Below, one piece after another: positions 54,966-64,000 of a stretch of DNA of 64,000 bases (positions are counted from its first letter, which is position 1; each line of letters begins with the position of its first letter). The position numbers and the translations under genes were made by a program. The notes under the pieces are model-generated. The model saw only the letters and a list, made by a program, of their open reading frames with translations, was not told where the DNA came from and ran no database searches. This DNA is from Bacillus sp. AFS037270 (GTDB taxonomy: Bacteria > Bacillota > Bacilli > Bacillales_B > DSM-18226): the NCBI RefSeq assembly GCF_002585305.1, contig NZ_NUNF01000001.1, positions 37,520 to 101,519 on the forward strand. Reading direction: 5' to 3'.

Positions 54966-56021
54966 ATGTTGAGTGAACAAGAGAAGATTCGCCTAACCTC
55001 TTTTTCGACAAAAGCTGGTTGAGGCTGCAAAATTGGTCCTGAGGACCTGGCGCAAGTTTTGCGTCAATTACCTAAACAAGAACCTGTCCCTGAATTGATT
55101 GTGGGGCTTGATACATCAGATGATGCTGGGGTTTATAAATTAACTGACTCCATTGCTCTCATACAAACGGTTGACTACTTTACGCCGATTGTCGACGACC
55201 CTTATATGTTCGGTCAAATAACGGCAGCAAATGCGTTAAGTGATGTCTATGCAATGGGCGGTCAGCCGAAAACGGTTATGAATATTGTCGGCTTTCCAAT
55301 TAAAAAGCTTGGAGCTGAAATGCTTTCCGATATCCTTCGCGGTGCGGCTGATAAAGTAAAAGAAGCAGGCGCGATTACGGTTGGCGGTCACTCCATTGAC
55401 GACCAAGAACCTAAGTTTGGTTTATCTGTAACGGGGATCGTTCACCCTGACAAGGTATGGAAAAATGTCGGCGCCAAACCTGGTGATGTTCTAGTGTTAA
55501 CCAAACCGATTGGCGTTGGGATCTTAACCACTGGTATTAAAAGAAGTGCAGTAACACCTGAGCAAGAGCAGTTGGTTACAGAAACAATGGCAATGCTCAA
55601 TAAGACGGCAGCTGAAGTATTGACCAATTATCAGCCGCATTCTGTAACAGATGTAACGGGATTTGGTTTGCTTGGTCATGGCAGTGAGATGGCACGCGGC
55701 AGTGATGTGAGCTTTGAAGTTTACTGGAGTCAGGTGCCAATTTTAGAAGGTGCGGTTGAATTAGCGAAAAATGGTGTTGTTCCTGGAGGTTCTAAGTCCA
55801 ATCATAAATGGATCAGTGATGATACGGTTTATGAGGATATTGCTTCAGAGGAGCAGCTTGTCCTTTGTGATGCGATTACATCAGGCGGCTTGCTGGTATC
55901 CATGGATGAAGTGGAAGCAAGAAATTATGTGGACCAACTGCATGCAAGCGGTGTTGTCCAAGCGGCGATCGTTGGCCGTGTCATAGAGAAACAAGAAAAA
56001 CTTATTTATGTAAAAAGATAA
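54966..56021 (+). CDS. selD: Selenide, water dikinase, itself a selenoprotein (UGA at codon 19)
   Basis: A 351-residue enzyme if UGA is read as selenocysteine. From ATG 54966 (GGAGG five bases upstream; TTG 54969 also possible) the frame reads SFSTKAG-Sec-GCKIGPEDL with UGA at 55020-55022, exactly the catalytic Sec/Cys position of SelD. The body has VGLDTSDDAGVYKL, TVDYFTPIVDDPYMFGQI and VGGHSIDDQEPKFGL. It makes selenophosphate from selenide and ATP. The hairpin GGTCC-TGA-GGACC follows. A caller that stops at UGA would start it wrongly at 55059. Confidence 0.95.
55035..55052 (+). promoter_or_regulatory. SECIS-like stem-loop of selD
   Basis: GGTCC and GGACC pair around TGA, 17 bases after the Sec codon. 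The in-loop TGA is not in the reading frame. G is the second loop base. Confidence 0.7.
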
Positions 56022-56057
56022 ACAGCGAAGCTGATCAGGCTCGCTGTTTCTTTTTTG
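56022..56057 (+). terminator. Terminator of selD
   Basis: AAACAGCGA and TCGCTGTTT arms, then CTTTTTT. Confidence 0.9.
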
Positions 56058-56080
56058 AGAGATTCGTTTCCTATTATTGG

Positions 56081-56195
56081 AAAACAGCCATAAAATTATG
56101 AAAATGAGCCAAACATTAATAAAATCAGCCAAACACAAGTAGAAATGGGCCATACTTGGCTAAAATCAGCCATAAAATCAAAAAAACGAGCATAA
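56081..56195. repeat. Six-unit intergenic array with a 20-21 base period
   Basis: The core (C/G)AGCCA recurs with its G at 56087, 56108, 56128, 56149, 56169 and 56190, that is, spacings of 21, 20, 21, 20 and 21. Each core is preceded by AAAA(T/C) and followed by an A-rich stretch. The units are degenerate outside the core. It fills the gap between the terminators of selD and tdh. Confidence 0.7.
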
Positions 56196-56210
56196 CACGA
56201 CAACAAAATA

Positions 56211-56239
56211 AAAAACCTGGGCCATTTTGGCTCAGGTTT
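56211..56239 (-). terminator. Terminator of the kbl-tdh operon
   Basis: AACCTGGGCC and GGCTCAGGTT arms with a T run on the minus strand. Confidence 0.85.
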
Positions 56240-56246
56240 CGATAAT

Positions 56247-57191
56247 CTACAATTTATATTGCAGCTTCTCGATCATATCCTGCGTCATTTTATCCAAATC
56301 ATACTCATATTTGAAGCCCCACTCTTCTCTTGCCGTACTAGCATCAATCGAATCTGGCCAGCTCTCGGCAATACTCTGCCGAGCGGGATCTACCTTATAG
56401 TTAATCTCAAACCCTGGTATATACTTAGCGATACTTGCAGCAATATCCTCGGGTGCAAAACTCATCGCTGTGACATTAAAAGAATTACGGTGCTTGAGCT
56501 TAGATCCATCCGCTTCCATTAAGTCGATAATGGCGTTCAATGCATCCGGCATGTACATCATGTCCATAAAGGTACCTTTATTAATATAGGAAGTATATTT
56601 TCCGTTTTTAACTGCTTCGTAATAAATTTCAACAGCATAGTCCGTTGTTCCCCCTCCAGGAAGGGTAACATGTGAGATTAAGCCGGGGAAACGCAATCCG
56701 CGTGAATCGACGCCAAATTTGTGATAATAGTAATCGGCTAGCAATTCTCCGGCAACCTTATTGACCCCATACATCGTAGTCGGCCGCATAATGGTATCCT
56801 GTGGAGTATTATTTTTAGGTGTGGATGGTCCAAACACTCCAATTGAGCTAGGTGTGAAAAATTGGGCTTTCAGCTCCCTCGCCGTTTCAAGAGCATTCAT
56901 CAGCCCGCCCATATTCAAATTCCAAGCAAATACAGGTTTTGCTTCGGCTGTTGCTGAAAGGAGCGCAGCTAAATGCATAATTGTATCAACTTTGTATTTT
57001 TTGGCCGTCTCCATCATTTTGTTTAAATCAGTTACATCTACTGTTTCAAAGGGGCCACTATGGGCAGCTTCACTATCATTCTTCTTAATATCAGTAGCAA
57101 TGACATGATCTGCTCCATAGATCTCCCTTAATCTTAATGTTAATTCTGATCCAATCTGCCCTAATGCGCCTGTGATTAAAATCCGCTTCAT
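56247..57191 (-). CDS. tdh: L-threonine 3-dehydrogenase, short-chain (epimerase-like) type
   Basis: A 314-residue extended SDR protein. The Rossmann motif is GALGQIGSE (about residues 8-16); catalytic Ser-Thr and YxxxK are in [11 protein letters not shown] and [18 protein letters not shown] and [13 protein letters not shown] are features of the epimerase-like threonine dehydrogenase. With Kbl, encoded 89 bases upstream, it breaks threonine down via 2-amino-3-ketobutyrate to glycine and acetyl-CoA. A true UDP-sugar epimerase is less likely in this context. Confidence 0.92.
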   Translation of the reverse strand: MKRILITGALGQIGSELTLRLREIYGADHVIATDIKKNDSEAAHSGPFETVDVTDLNKMMETAKKYKVDTIMHLAALLSATAEAKPVFAWNLNMGGLMNALETARELKAQFFTPSSIGVFGPSTPKNNTPQDTIMRPTTMYGVNKVAGELLADYYYHKFGVDSRGLRFPGLISHVTLPGGGTTDYAVEIYYEAVKNGKYTSYINKGTFMDMMYMPDALNAIIDLMEADGSKLKHRNSFNVTAMSFAPEDIAASIAKYIPGFEINYKVDPARQSIAESWPDSIDASTAREEWGFKYEYDLDKMTQDMIEKLQYKL

Positions 57192-57280
57192 TGTTTCTCC
57201 GTCCTCTTCACTTATGCTGAAAAATTCTGTATTAATGTATGGATACGTTACTTAATTGTGTAGAGTGTCTCTATTTTCGT

Positions 57281-58471
57281 TTAAATAACGCCCATTTCCT
57301 TGCCGACTTTTTCATAAATAGCAATCGCTTGATCAAGCATTTCCTTGGAATGAGCGGCAGTTGGCATATTGCGGACGCGGCCAGTCCCCTTTTGTACAGT
57401 TGGGAACACGATCGCTTTTGCGTAAACTCCTTCTTCATTAAGTCGTTTACTAAATTGTTGTGTGAGCGACTCGTCACCGATGATGCAAGGTGTGATTGGT
57501 GTTTCGCTATTGCCAATATTAAACCCTAATTCTTTTAATCCCGTTTTCAAGTAATGGCCATTTTCCCATAGCTTCATATTAAGGTCGGTACTTTCCATTA
57601 AAATTTCAATCGACCTTTTACATGCTGCCACATCCGCAGGTGTCAAGGAGGTGGAAAATAGGAACGGACGGCTGCGAACCTTTAACCAGTCAATCAGATT
57701 TTTCTTGCCGGCTACATATCCTCCGACAACACCAATAGCTTTTGATAAGGTCCCGATCTGAAAATCAATCTTATCGGAAAGCCCGAAATGCTTAACGGTC
57801 CCTGCCCCTTCCCCAAGGACGCCGGATCCATGAGCATCATCTACATACGTAATTAAATCAAACTCCTCTGCAATCTTTACGATTTCTGGTAATAAGGCAA
57901 TATCACCATCCATTGAAAATACGCCATCGGTAATCACCATAATCTTGTTATATTGACCTGATTCCTTTGCTTCTTTGGCTTTAGCACGTAAATCCTCCAT
58001 ATCGGAATGTTTGAATCGGATAATTTTTGCCTTAGAAAGTCTGCACCCATCAATAATCGAGGCATGGTTTAATTCATCTGAAAGGATCGCATCGTTCGCA
58101 TCCATAACAGCTGAGATAGCGGCCATATTACAATTGAAGCCTGATTGGTAAGCAATCGCTGCTTCCGTATGTTTAAACTCAGCCAATTTTCCCTCTAACT
58201 CTACATGAAGTTTAAGCGTTCCGTTGATGGTTCGAACAGCCCCTGCACCGACTCCGTATTTCTTAATGGCATCATTAGCTGCATCTTTAAGTCTCTTATC
58301 TGTTGCTAAACCTAAATAATTGTTAGAAGAAAGGTTAATTAATTCCTTGCCATTAATCGTAATGACTGGTCCATTTGGACTTTCCAGTGGATCGATGACA
58401 TTATACAAACCTTTCCCCTTTAAGTCTTCGAGATTTTCATTTAAAAAGGTTTCTAAAATATGGCTGGACAC
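57281..58471 (-). CDS. kbl: Glycine C-acetyltransferase (2-amino-3-ketobutyrate CoA ligase)
   Basis: A 396-residue alpha-oxoamine synthase. [47 protein letters not shown] and the PLP lysine in [16 protein letters not shown] are visible. It cleaves 2-amino-3-ketobutyrate with CoA. AGGGGGAA lies before the ATG. First gene of the kbl-tdh operon. A cre-like site lies about 75 bases upstream. Confidence 0.95.
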   Translation of the reverse strand: MSSHILETFLNENLEDLKGKGLYNVIDPLESPNGPVITINGKELINLSSNNYLGLATDKRLKDAANDAIKKYGVGAGAVRTINGTLKLHVELEGKLAEFKHTEAAIAYQSGFNCNMAAISAVMDANDAILSDELNHASIIDGCRLSKAKIIRFKHSDMEDLRAKAKEAKESGQYNKIMVITDGVFSMDGDIALLPEIVKIAEEFDLITYVDDAHGSGVLGEGAGTVKHFGLSDKIDFQIGTLSKAIGVVGGYVAGKKNLIDWLKVRSRPFLFSTSLTPADVAACKRSIEILMESTDLNMKLWENGHYLKTGLKELGFNIGNSETPITPCIIGDESLTQQFSKRLNEEGVYAKAIVFPTVQKGTGRVRNMPTAAHSKEMLDQAIAIYEKVGKEMGVI

Positions 58472-58506
58472 AAAAAATTCCCCCTTAGTATTGTAGTTGG
58501 ATCTGT

Positions 58507-58520
58507 AAAAAAAAAAAAAA
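58507..58520. repeat. A14 homopolymer run upstream of kbl
   Basis: A run of about 14 A (14 T on the kbl strand) lies about 35 bases before kbl in its leader. It is a likely slippage hot spot and may be length-variable between isolates. Confidence 0.6.
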
Positions 58521-58545
58521 CAATTGTCCTCTCTGGGTGTACATG

Positions 58546-58559
58546 AGTAAGCGCTTTAA
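58546..58559. promoter_or_regulatory. Candidate cre site (CcpA) upstream of kbl
   Basis: AGTAAGCGCTTTAA matches 12 of 14 positions of the cre consensus TGWAANCGNTNWCA, including the central CG. Carbon-catabolite repression of threonine breakdown is plausible. The rest of the 316-base gap is AT-rich and holds no gene. Confidence 0.5.
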
Positions 58560-58787
58560 ATGTTGTTGCGTAAGGGTTTCTAGTGTGTATTTTATCATGT
58601 TATCGGTATCTTGTTCACTAGATATGGACAATTATTTTAAAAAAAAATTAAAGTACATAGGGTTAAAATAGGTTATTTCACCCTATATCTTATTCAAGCA
58701 GCCAAACTAATCATTTCTAAATTCATCCTTTTTCGTTATAATACACTTTGTACTATGTGCACTTGCTTCTTAGAAAGGATGTCTATC

Positions 58788-59096
58788 ATGACAGTCATAA
58801 CTTCCGCCCTTTATTACATTGTGATCGGTTCTGTGTTTATCTATCTTTTTATTTATGCTTATGATTTCTTTTACGGTGAAAAACCGGAGAAGCAAATAAA
58901 AAAGATCCATAAACATTTCCGTAAAGAGACGATTAAAAAAATTGATCGGTTGGAAATTGAACCGCGTAAATATACCCTCTACCAAGTCACCACAGGCAAC
59001 GGCAAAAAAAAGGTGAAATTAAAACCTGGTTATAAAGTGGTCATTATCGTTGCAAAAAAGGAAAATAACAAGAAACAGAAAAAAGGAACCGTTTAA
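58788..59096 (+). CDS. Small membrane-anchored basic protein
   Basis: A 102-residue protein with one N-terminal membrane helix (about residues 5-25: ALYYIVIGSVFIYLFIYAY) and a very basic cytoplasmic tail (KKIHKHFRKETIKKIDR, KKKVKLKPGYKVV, KKENNKKQKKG). ATG at 58788 follows AAAGGATG. The function is not recognised. It ends inside a bidirectional terminator. Confidence 0.7.
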   Translation: MTVITSALYYIVIGSVFIYLFIYAYDFFYGEKPEKQIKKIHKHFRKETIKKIDRLEIEPRKYTLYQVTTGNGKKKVKLKPGYKVVIIVAKKENNKKQKKGTV

Positions 59097-59114
59097 TGAT
59101 TCGGTTCCTTTTTT
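59079..59114. terminator. Bidirectional terminator after the small membrane protein gene
   Basis: AAAAAAGGAACCG and CGGTTCCTTTTTT arms. Confidence 0.9.
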
Positions 59115-59144
59115 CTGTTAATATCCTAGTTTTCCATCACCGCT

Positions 59145-60143
59145 TTAGTTCACCCCCACATTTGTTAATTTTCCAGCAAAGCTATTAATTTTTTGAAGTG
59201 CCACCCTATATTCAAGTTCCAATCGACCAATAATATCCGCAGCGGATTCAATTCGGTCAATTGCCCCTACTCCATGGCCGGCAGACCAGATATCCTTCCA
59301 GGCCTTGGCATTTGTTTCTTTTTGCATATCATCAAAGTTGACTTGGTCTTTTTTGACTAATTGTTTGGGGTCAAGCCCTGCTTTCTTAATACTCGGGATT
59401 AGCATGTTTGCTTTCACACCAGAAAACGCATCGGTTAATATCAAATCTTCTTGAGTGGCCTCTACAAGCATCTTCCGGTAATCATCGTTAGCCATACTTT
59501 CCGTTGCTACGATAAAACGTGTACCCATATAGGCAAGGTCGGCACCAGCCGCTTGAGCTGCTAAGATTCCCTTACCAGTGGAAATAGAACCGGCAAGAAT
59601 GATGATTCCATCCCAAAATGACCGGACCATATCAACAAACGCAAAGCTGTTAATTTGCCCGGCATGACCGCCGGCGCCGCTTGCTACGAGGATGAGGCCA
59701 TCAACACCTGCATCGGCCGCTTTTTTAGCGAACTTTAAATCGCTTACATCTGAGAAAACAAGTCCGCCGTATTCATGAACAATCTCTACTACATGTTTAG
59801 GACTTCCCAAAGAAGTAATCACTAACTGCGGTTTATGTTTCTTAATTAAGTCAAGTTCATCCTGCAGGCGGCTATAAGAGCTATGTACCACCATGTTCAT
59901 GGCCCACGGAGCAATTTTTCGATCTGGTTCTTTTGCTCGTGCCTCTGCAAGCTCTTTATTTAACTGTCCCATCCACTGATCTAGCACCTCAATTGGTCTT
60001 GCGTTTGGTGCAGGAAATGATCCAATCACTCCGTTCAAACAGCATGCTTTAACGAGTTCGGTGCCTGATACCAAGAACATCGGTGCAGAAATAACCGGCA
60101 GCCGCAGTTGGTTCCACCAGCTTTCAGGTATTGTTTTTTGCAA
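59145..60143 (-). CDS. Nitronate monooxygenase family flavoprotein
   Basis: A 332-residue FMN TIM-barrel protein: LPVISAPMFLVSG at the N-terminus, GVDGLILVASGAGGHAGQ, IIILAGSISTGKGILAAQ and GADLAYMGTRFIVATESMA. These mark the nitronate monooxygenase/2-nitropropane dioxygenase family, which oxidises alkyl nitronates such as propionate 3-nitronate. TTG at 60143 is chosen because GAGGAGGGG lies six bases before it and the N-terminus matches the family; the long upstream frame is not coding. Confidence 0.9.
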   Translation of the reverse strand: MQKTIPESWWNQLRLPVISAPMFLVSGTELVKACCLNGVIGSFPAPNARPIEVLDQWMGQLNKELAEARAKEPDRKIAPWAMNMVVHSSYSRLQDELDLIKKHKPQLVITSLGSPKHVVEIVHEYGGLVFSDVSDLKFAKKAADAGVDGLILVASGAGGHAGQINSFAFVDMVRSFWDGIIILAGSISTGKGILAAQAAGADLAYMGTRFIVATESMANDDYRKMLVEATQEDLILTDAFSGVKANMLIPSIKKAGLDPKQLVKKDQVNFDDMQKETNAKAWKDIWSAGHGVGAIDRIESAADIIGRLELEYRVALQKINSFAGKLTNVGVN

Positions 60144-60295
60144 AATAAACCCCTCCTCGATTGGAATATTCTGACTAAATATCTGTATTTTAATAGTACT
60201 CGAAAATGAATGGCTATTCAATCTTTGTTTTTTGAACAGTAAAAAATGAATGAAAGTGCTTTCCGAGACGAATGATAGCCTATTTTTTTTCGTTA

Positions 60296-60308
60296 ATGTT
60301 CGTTTTTT
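60296..60308 (-). promoter_or_regulatory. Candidate PurR box
   Basis: AAAAACGAACATT on the minus strand matches 12 of 13 positions of the B. subtilis PurBox (AWWWCCGAACWWT). It lies 15 bases upstream of the xpt -35. A weaker half-site TTTCCGA is at 60261-60267. Confidence 0.4.
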
Positions 60309-60322
60309 GGTGAAAAAGTGAT

Positions 60323-60350
60323 TGATTTCCCCTTCTAGCATGTTATAATG
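60323..60350 (+). promoter_or_regulatory. Sigma-A-like promoter of xpt-pbuX
   Basis: TTGATT (60323-60328), 16-base spacer, perfect TATAAT (60345-60350). Transcription would start about 10-15 bases before the purine riboswitch. Confidence 0.75.
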
Positions 60351-60372
60351 TGATTACATAAAAGATAAGTTT

Positions 60373-60443
60373 CGCTCATATAATCGCGGGAATATGGCCC
60401 GCAAGTTTCTACCAGATTGCCATTAACAATCTGACTATGAGTG
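60373..60443 (+). ncRNA. Purine (guanine-type) riboswitch
   Basis: P1 CTCATA/TATGAG, P2 GCGGG/CCCGC and P3 CAGATTG/CAATCTG form the three-way junction with the conserved TATAATCGCG, AGTTTCTACC and GACTATGAG segments. The base that pairs with the ligand is C (GACTAT), which indicates guanine/hypoxanthine rather than adenine. It controls xpt-pbuX by turning transcription off when guanine is present. Confidence 0.95.
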
Positions 60444-60495
60444 GGTAATGTGATTAGCCTATTGTGCTTATTTCTACTATTTTATGATGGAAATT

Positions 60496-61174
<679 letters not shown>

Positions 61175-61175
<1 letters not shown>

Positions 61176-62485
61176 TGAAACAAGGTCCATGGAAAACAGC
61201 ATCTTTAGGTATTCAGCATGTTTTAGCAATGTACGCCGGGGCTGTTATTGTCCCGCTAATAATCGGCGGTGCACTTCATTTATCTGGTAAACAATTAGCT
61301 TATTTAGTTTCTTTAGATATCTTAACGAGCGGAATCGCTACTCTCTTGCAGGTATGGCAAAATCGTTATTTTGGAATCGGACTTCCAATCGTCCTAGGCT
61401 GTACATTTACGGCAGTTGGTCCAATCATTGCGATTGGCGGGCAATATGGTATGTCTGCGATCTATGGATCGATACTTGTTTCCGGAATCATTGTTATCCT
61501 AATTGCCTCCTTTTTTGGAAAGCTTGTCCGCTTCTTCCCTCCTGTTGTAACTGGTTCAGTTGTAACAATTATCGGAATTACCCTTATTCCTGTTGCAATG
61601 AATAACGTGGCCGGGGGGCAAGGAAGCCCAGACTTTGGATCAGTAACAAATCTATGTCTTGCATTTGGTACATTATTATTTATCATTGTTCTTTATCGCT
61701 TTTTTAAAGGTTTCATTCGTTCAATCTCTATTTTGCTTGGATTGATCGCCGGTACGATTGCGGCAGCACTTTTAGGCAAAGTTGATTTTTCTGCTGTTGG
61801 AGCGGCATCATGGTTCCACATGGTTGCTCCCCTGCACTTCGCTGTACCAACGTTTGAACTAGCTCCAATCATTACGATGACACTAGTTGCGATTGTAAGT
61901 CTTGTTGAATCAACAGGTGTATATTTTGCATTAAGTGATATTACAGGAAGAAAATTAACCGAACAGGATTTGGTAAAAGGTTATCGTGCAGAAGGACTTG
62001 CTAGTATCGTAGGTGCACTATTTAACTCCTTCCCTTATACAACTTATTCGCAAAATGTTGGACTTGTTCAATTTTCCGGTGTGAAGTCAAAAAATGTGAT
62101 CTATACAATGGCTGGTATTCTGATTTTTCTTGGATTTGTTCCTAAAATTGCTGCGTTAACAACGGTTGTGCCTACCTCCGTACTAGGCGGTGCCATGGTA
62201 GCCATGTTTGGAATGGTTATTGCTTCTGGGATTAAAATGCTAAGCAAAGTGGATTTTTCATCTCAGGAAAACCTATTAATTATTGCCTGCTCAGTTGCTG
62301 TAGGTCTAGGGGTTACAGCGGTTCCTAATTTATTTGATGCCCTTCCAGAAAGTGTGAAAATATTAACTAACAGTGGAATTGTTGCAGGTAGTTTAACGGC
62401 GATTTTGCTCAATCTCATTTTTAATGTGGCAAAACCTAAGCAGCAAAGTCAAGCGGTAAACAATAACAATCAAAGTGTTGCATAA
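61175..62485 (+). CDS. pbuX: Xanthine permease
   Basis: A 436-residue NCS2 nucleobase transporter with about 12-14 spans. GIQHVLAMYAGAVIVPLIIG at the first span, the QNVGLVQFSGVKSK motif (about residues 290-303) and SLVESTGVYFALSDITGR are family hallmarks. It imports xanthine with protons. It overlaps xpt by one base (TAATG), so the two are coupled and share the riboswitch. Confidence 0.96.
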
Positions 62486-62575
62486 TATAGTTTTTATCCA
62501 ACATATTACTAACTAAAATACGTCGATACGTTGCCTACATTTTCTTAGCAAAAATGTATTTATGAGGTGACGTTA

Positions 62576-63580
62576 ATGAAAAGAAAACGAATAACAAGTA
62601 GGACAGTAAACGAAGAATCAAGAACTGCATATTTTACTTTTGAACAGGCTTATGATTACTTCTTGTCTTCAAAAAATTCTGAAGGATTAAGACAACCTAC
62701 CTTATCCAGTTATCACGAACATTTTAATTTTTATATTAACTGGTTAAGGGAATATCAACCTGACATTACTACTATTGAGCAACTGACTGTTCCACTCGTA
62801 AGACAATATGTTAATTATTTGAGGGAATCTCACTTTAATTTCAAAACAAAGGAATACGGTTTATCAATTCAAACCACTAATGCTCGGTTAAGATTCCTTA
62901 AAACCTTTTATAACTTTTTAAACAAAGAAGAGTTAGTAAACATTAACCCTCCTGAACAGGTCAAATTCATAAAGGAGGACGAAAGATTATTTCAACCTCT
63001 AAACGAGACCGAGATACAGGAATTACTTAATGCACCTAATACAGATCAATACCCCCAATTTCGGGACAAGGTTATCATGTATCTCCTTTACGACACTGGT
63101 TTAAGAATAAAAGAGGCAATTAGTCTTACTGTTGATGATCTTGATTTAAGTGGAAGAAGGATAGTTCTACCTGCAGATAAAGCAAAAGGAAAAAAATCAA
63201 GAATTATTCCGCTTTCTGGTTTAGTAATAAAAATGCTTATTGAGCTAATTTCAGAAAATGAAACACATTTTGAAAGTAAAAACTTGTTTTTAAACTGGTA
63301 TGGAGAGCCTATGGCAGATGATACATTTAGAAGAAACCTAAAAAGATATGTAAAAAAAGCTGGCATCAATAAACATTTTTCTTGTCATGATTTCAGAAGA
63401 CAATCAATTACAGAAATGCTTGCTTCAGGTGCTTCGATTTTTGCTGTTCAGTTTATAGTCGGACACTCTCAAATATCAACTACAAGAAAATATGTTCATT
63501 TTGATGAGCAAGTAATAAAAAATCAGCATGAACTTTATAGCCCTTTAGTTAAAGTTAAACAAAGAGGAAAATTAAGATAG
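62576..63580 (+). CDS. Tyrosine site-specific integrase
   Basis: A 334-residue tyrosine recombinase. Core-binding domain about residues 20-110; catalytic residues are Arg in YDTGLRIKEA, Lys in ADKAKGKKS, His and Arg in SCHDFRRQS, His in VGHSQIST and Tyr in TRKYVHF. ATG at 62576 has GAGGTG six bases upstream. Sequence type and AT-rich codons suggest an integrative element rather than a core Xer protein. It lies just after pbuX, and its element would extend beyond the window. Confidence 0.88.
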   Translation: MKRKRITSRTVNEESRTAYFTFEQAYDYFLSSKNSEGLRQPTLSSYHEHFNFYINWLREYQPDITTIEQLTVPLVRQYVNYLRESHFNFKTKEYGLSIQTTNARLRFLKTFYNFLNKEELVNINPPEQVKFIKEDERLFQPLNETEIQELLNAPNTDQYPQFRDKVIMYLLYDTGLRIKEAISLTVDDLDLSGRRIVLPADKAKGKKSRIIPLSGLVIKMLIELISENETHFESKNLFLNWYGEPMADDTFRRNLKRYVKKAGINKHFSCHDFRRQSITEMLASGASIFAVQFIVGHSQISTTRKYVHFDEQVIKNQHELYSPLVKVKQRGKLR

Positions 63581-63588
63581 TTAAAATT

Positions 63589-63618
63589 AAACCACCAATC
63601 ATAATCGACTGGTGGTTT
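63589..63618. terminator. Bidirectional terminator after the integrase
   Basis: AAACCACCA and TGGTGGTTT arms around a 12-base loop. Confidence 0.8.
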
Positions 63619-63632
63619 GTTTATTTTCAAAC

Positions 63633-63806
63633 TTAATTACCTTCCGTAAAAATTCTAATCCGATTAGTATTTGATTCGTGAGATTGTAAATTCTCATGCT
63701 TTACCTTTTCTTTATAAGGTAGTCCAATTGAAAGGAGATATTTAGCAATTACAATTCCAGTTAATTCTTTGCTGACAGTTTGTATTATTTTAATTTGTTT
63801 TTTCAT
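63633..63806 (-). CDS. Small hypothetical protein
   Basis: A 57-residue protein: basic MKKQIKIIQTVSKEL, a mildly hydrophobic GIVIAKYLLSIGL and a polar tail. AGAGGTG lies before the ATG. It is of unknown function and probably belongs to the element with the integrase. Confidence 0.5.
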   Translation of the reverse strand: MKKQIKIIQTVSKELTGIVIAKYLLSIGLPYKEKVKHENLQSHESNTNRIRIFTEGN

Positions 63807-63844
63807 GTTGTTCACCTCTGTAGGTATCTCAAATTTTAATCCTT

Positions 63845-63955
63845 TTAGCGCTCCCTAAGTTTCTGCCCCTTTGTTCTAAAGTATAAATCAATTATCGCTT
63901 TTGCCATCAAATCAAGATTAGGTTCTCTTGTTCTAGTACATTTGCACGGAGGCAT
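63845..63955 (-). CDS. Small hypothetical protein with CxC motif
   Basis: A 36-residue frame, MPPCKCTRTREPNLDLMAKA then IIDLYFRTKGQKLRER. AGGAGAAAG lies just before the ATG. The start could also be further upstream, beyond the window's right end, because the frame stays open. Cys-x-Cys could bind metal, but a single pair is not enough to say. The family is not recognised. Confidence 0.4.
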   Translation of the reverse strand: MPPCKCTRTREPNLDLMAKAIIDLYFRTKGQKLRER

Positions 63956-64000
63956 TCTTTCTCCTGTAATATTAGAGTAGACTATTTCTTTTTCCACTTC

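Noticed and set aside
60144..60341. N-terminal extension of the nitronate monooxygenase frame
   Set aside because: The family starts with the LPVISAPM region, and TTG 60143 has a strong ribosome site.

Overview
The window looks like a low-GC, endospore-forming member of the Bacillaceae. The evidence is a set of small spore proteins (SspO, SspP, SspN, Tlp and a gamma-type-like SASP), CotF-like coat proteins, a GerA-type germinant receptor operon and a SpoIIS toxin-antitoxin locus. The order parC-parE-CoA-binding protein-plsY-HesB-yneQ-yneP-tlp-yneN-type thioredoxin-citB-sspO-sspP follows the Bacillus subtilis yne/citB region, with several insertions. I see no rRNA, tRNA or CRISPR array. Genus is not decidable by eye; a Neobacillus- or Mesobacillus-like organism would fit.

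Layout. 0.1-7.6 kb: a membrane/MoxR/DUF58 operon with a SpoIIM-like and an RDD membrane protein, then an acetyltransferase. 7.7-10.3 kb: an alcohol dehydrogenase-aldehyde dehydrogenase operon. 10.6-13.0 kb: spore coat and SASP-like genes and a Gln/Gly-rich repeat protein. 13.1-14.5 kb: a SpoIISA/B/C-like toxin-antitoxin locus. 14.7-17.9 kb: acetyltransferase, P-loop kinase-like protein, a decayed gene and a XerS-like recombinase. 18.3-22.4 kb: heterodimeric ABC exporter with a MarR regulator. 23.4-27.8 kb: topoisomerase IV. 28-31 kb: CoA-binding protein, histidine kinase and diguanylate cyclase. 31-38 kb: plsY, a HesB-like selenoprotein, CapA-like protein, YneQ, YneP, a double-AAA SpoVK-like protein, Tlp and a DUF3231 protein. 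39-42.8 kb: ger operon. 42.8-45 kb: a scrap-yard region with gene fragments, a resolvase and a truncated integrase. 45-52.5 kb: sspN, FbpB-like, thioredoxin, VmlR-like ABC-F with a leader, citB, sspO and sspP. 52.5-56 kb: selA, Hsp20, a SelW-like selenoprotein and selD. 56-60 kb: threonine catabolism (tdh, kbl) and nitronate monooxygenase. 60.3-62.5 kb: purine riboswitch-xpt-pbuX. 62.6 kb to the end: an integrase and small genes, probably the edge of an integrated element.

The most notable result is a selenocysteine set that ordinary gene calling misses. Three genes carry an in-frame UGA in a conserved redox position, each followed by a short stem-loop with a G in the loop, as in bacterial SECIS elements: selD (Sec19), a SelW-like CxxU protein (Sec14) and a HesB-like protein (Sec37). 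selA lies in the same neighbourhood. selB and selC are not in this window and must be elsewhere if the pathway works. Other points of interest are the SpoIIS locus with two related small antitoxin-like genes, a six-unit intergenic array with a 20-21 nt period, a leader-attenuator arrangement before the ABC-F gene, a dispersed hairpin repeat family and the repeat protein near 12 kb.
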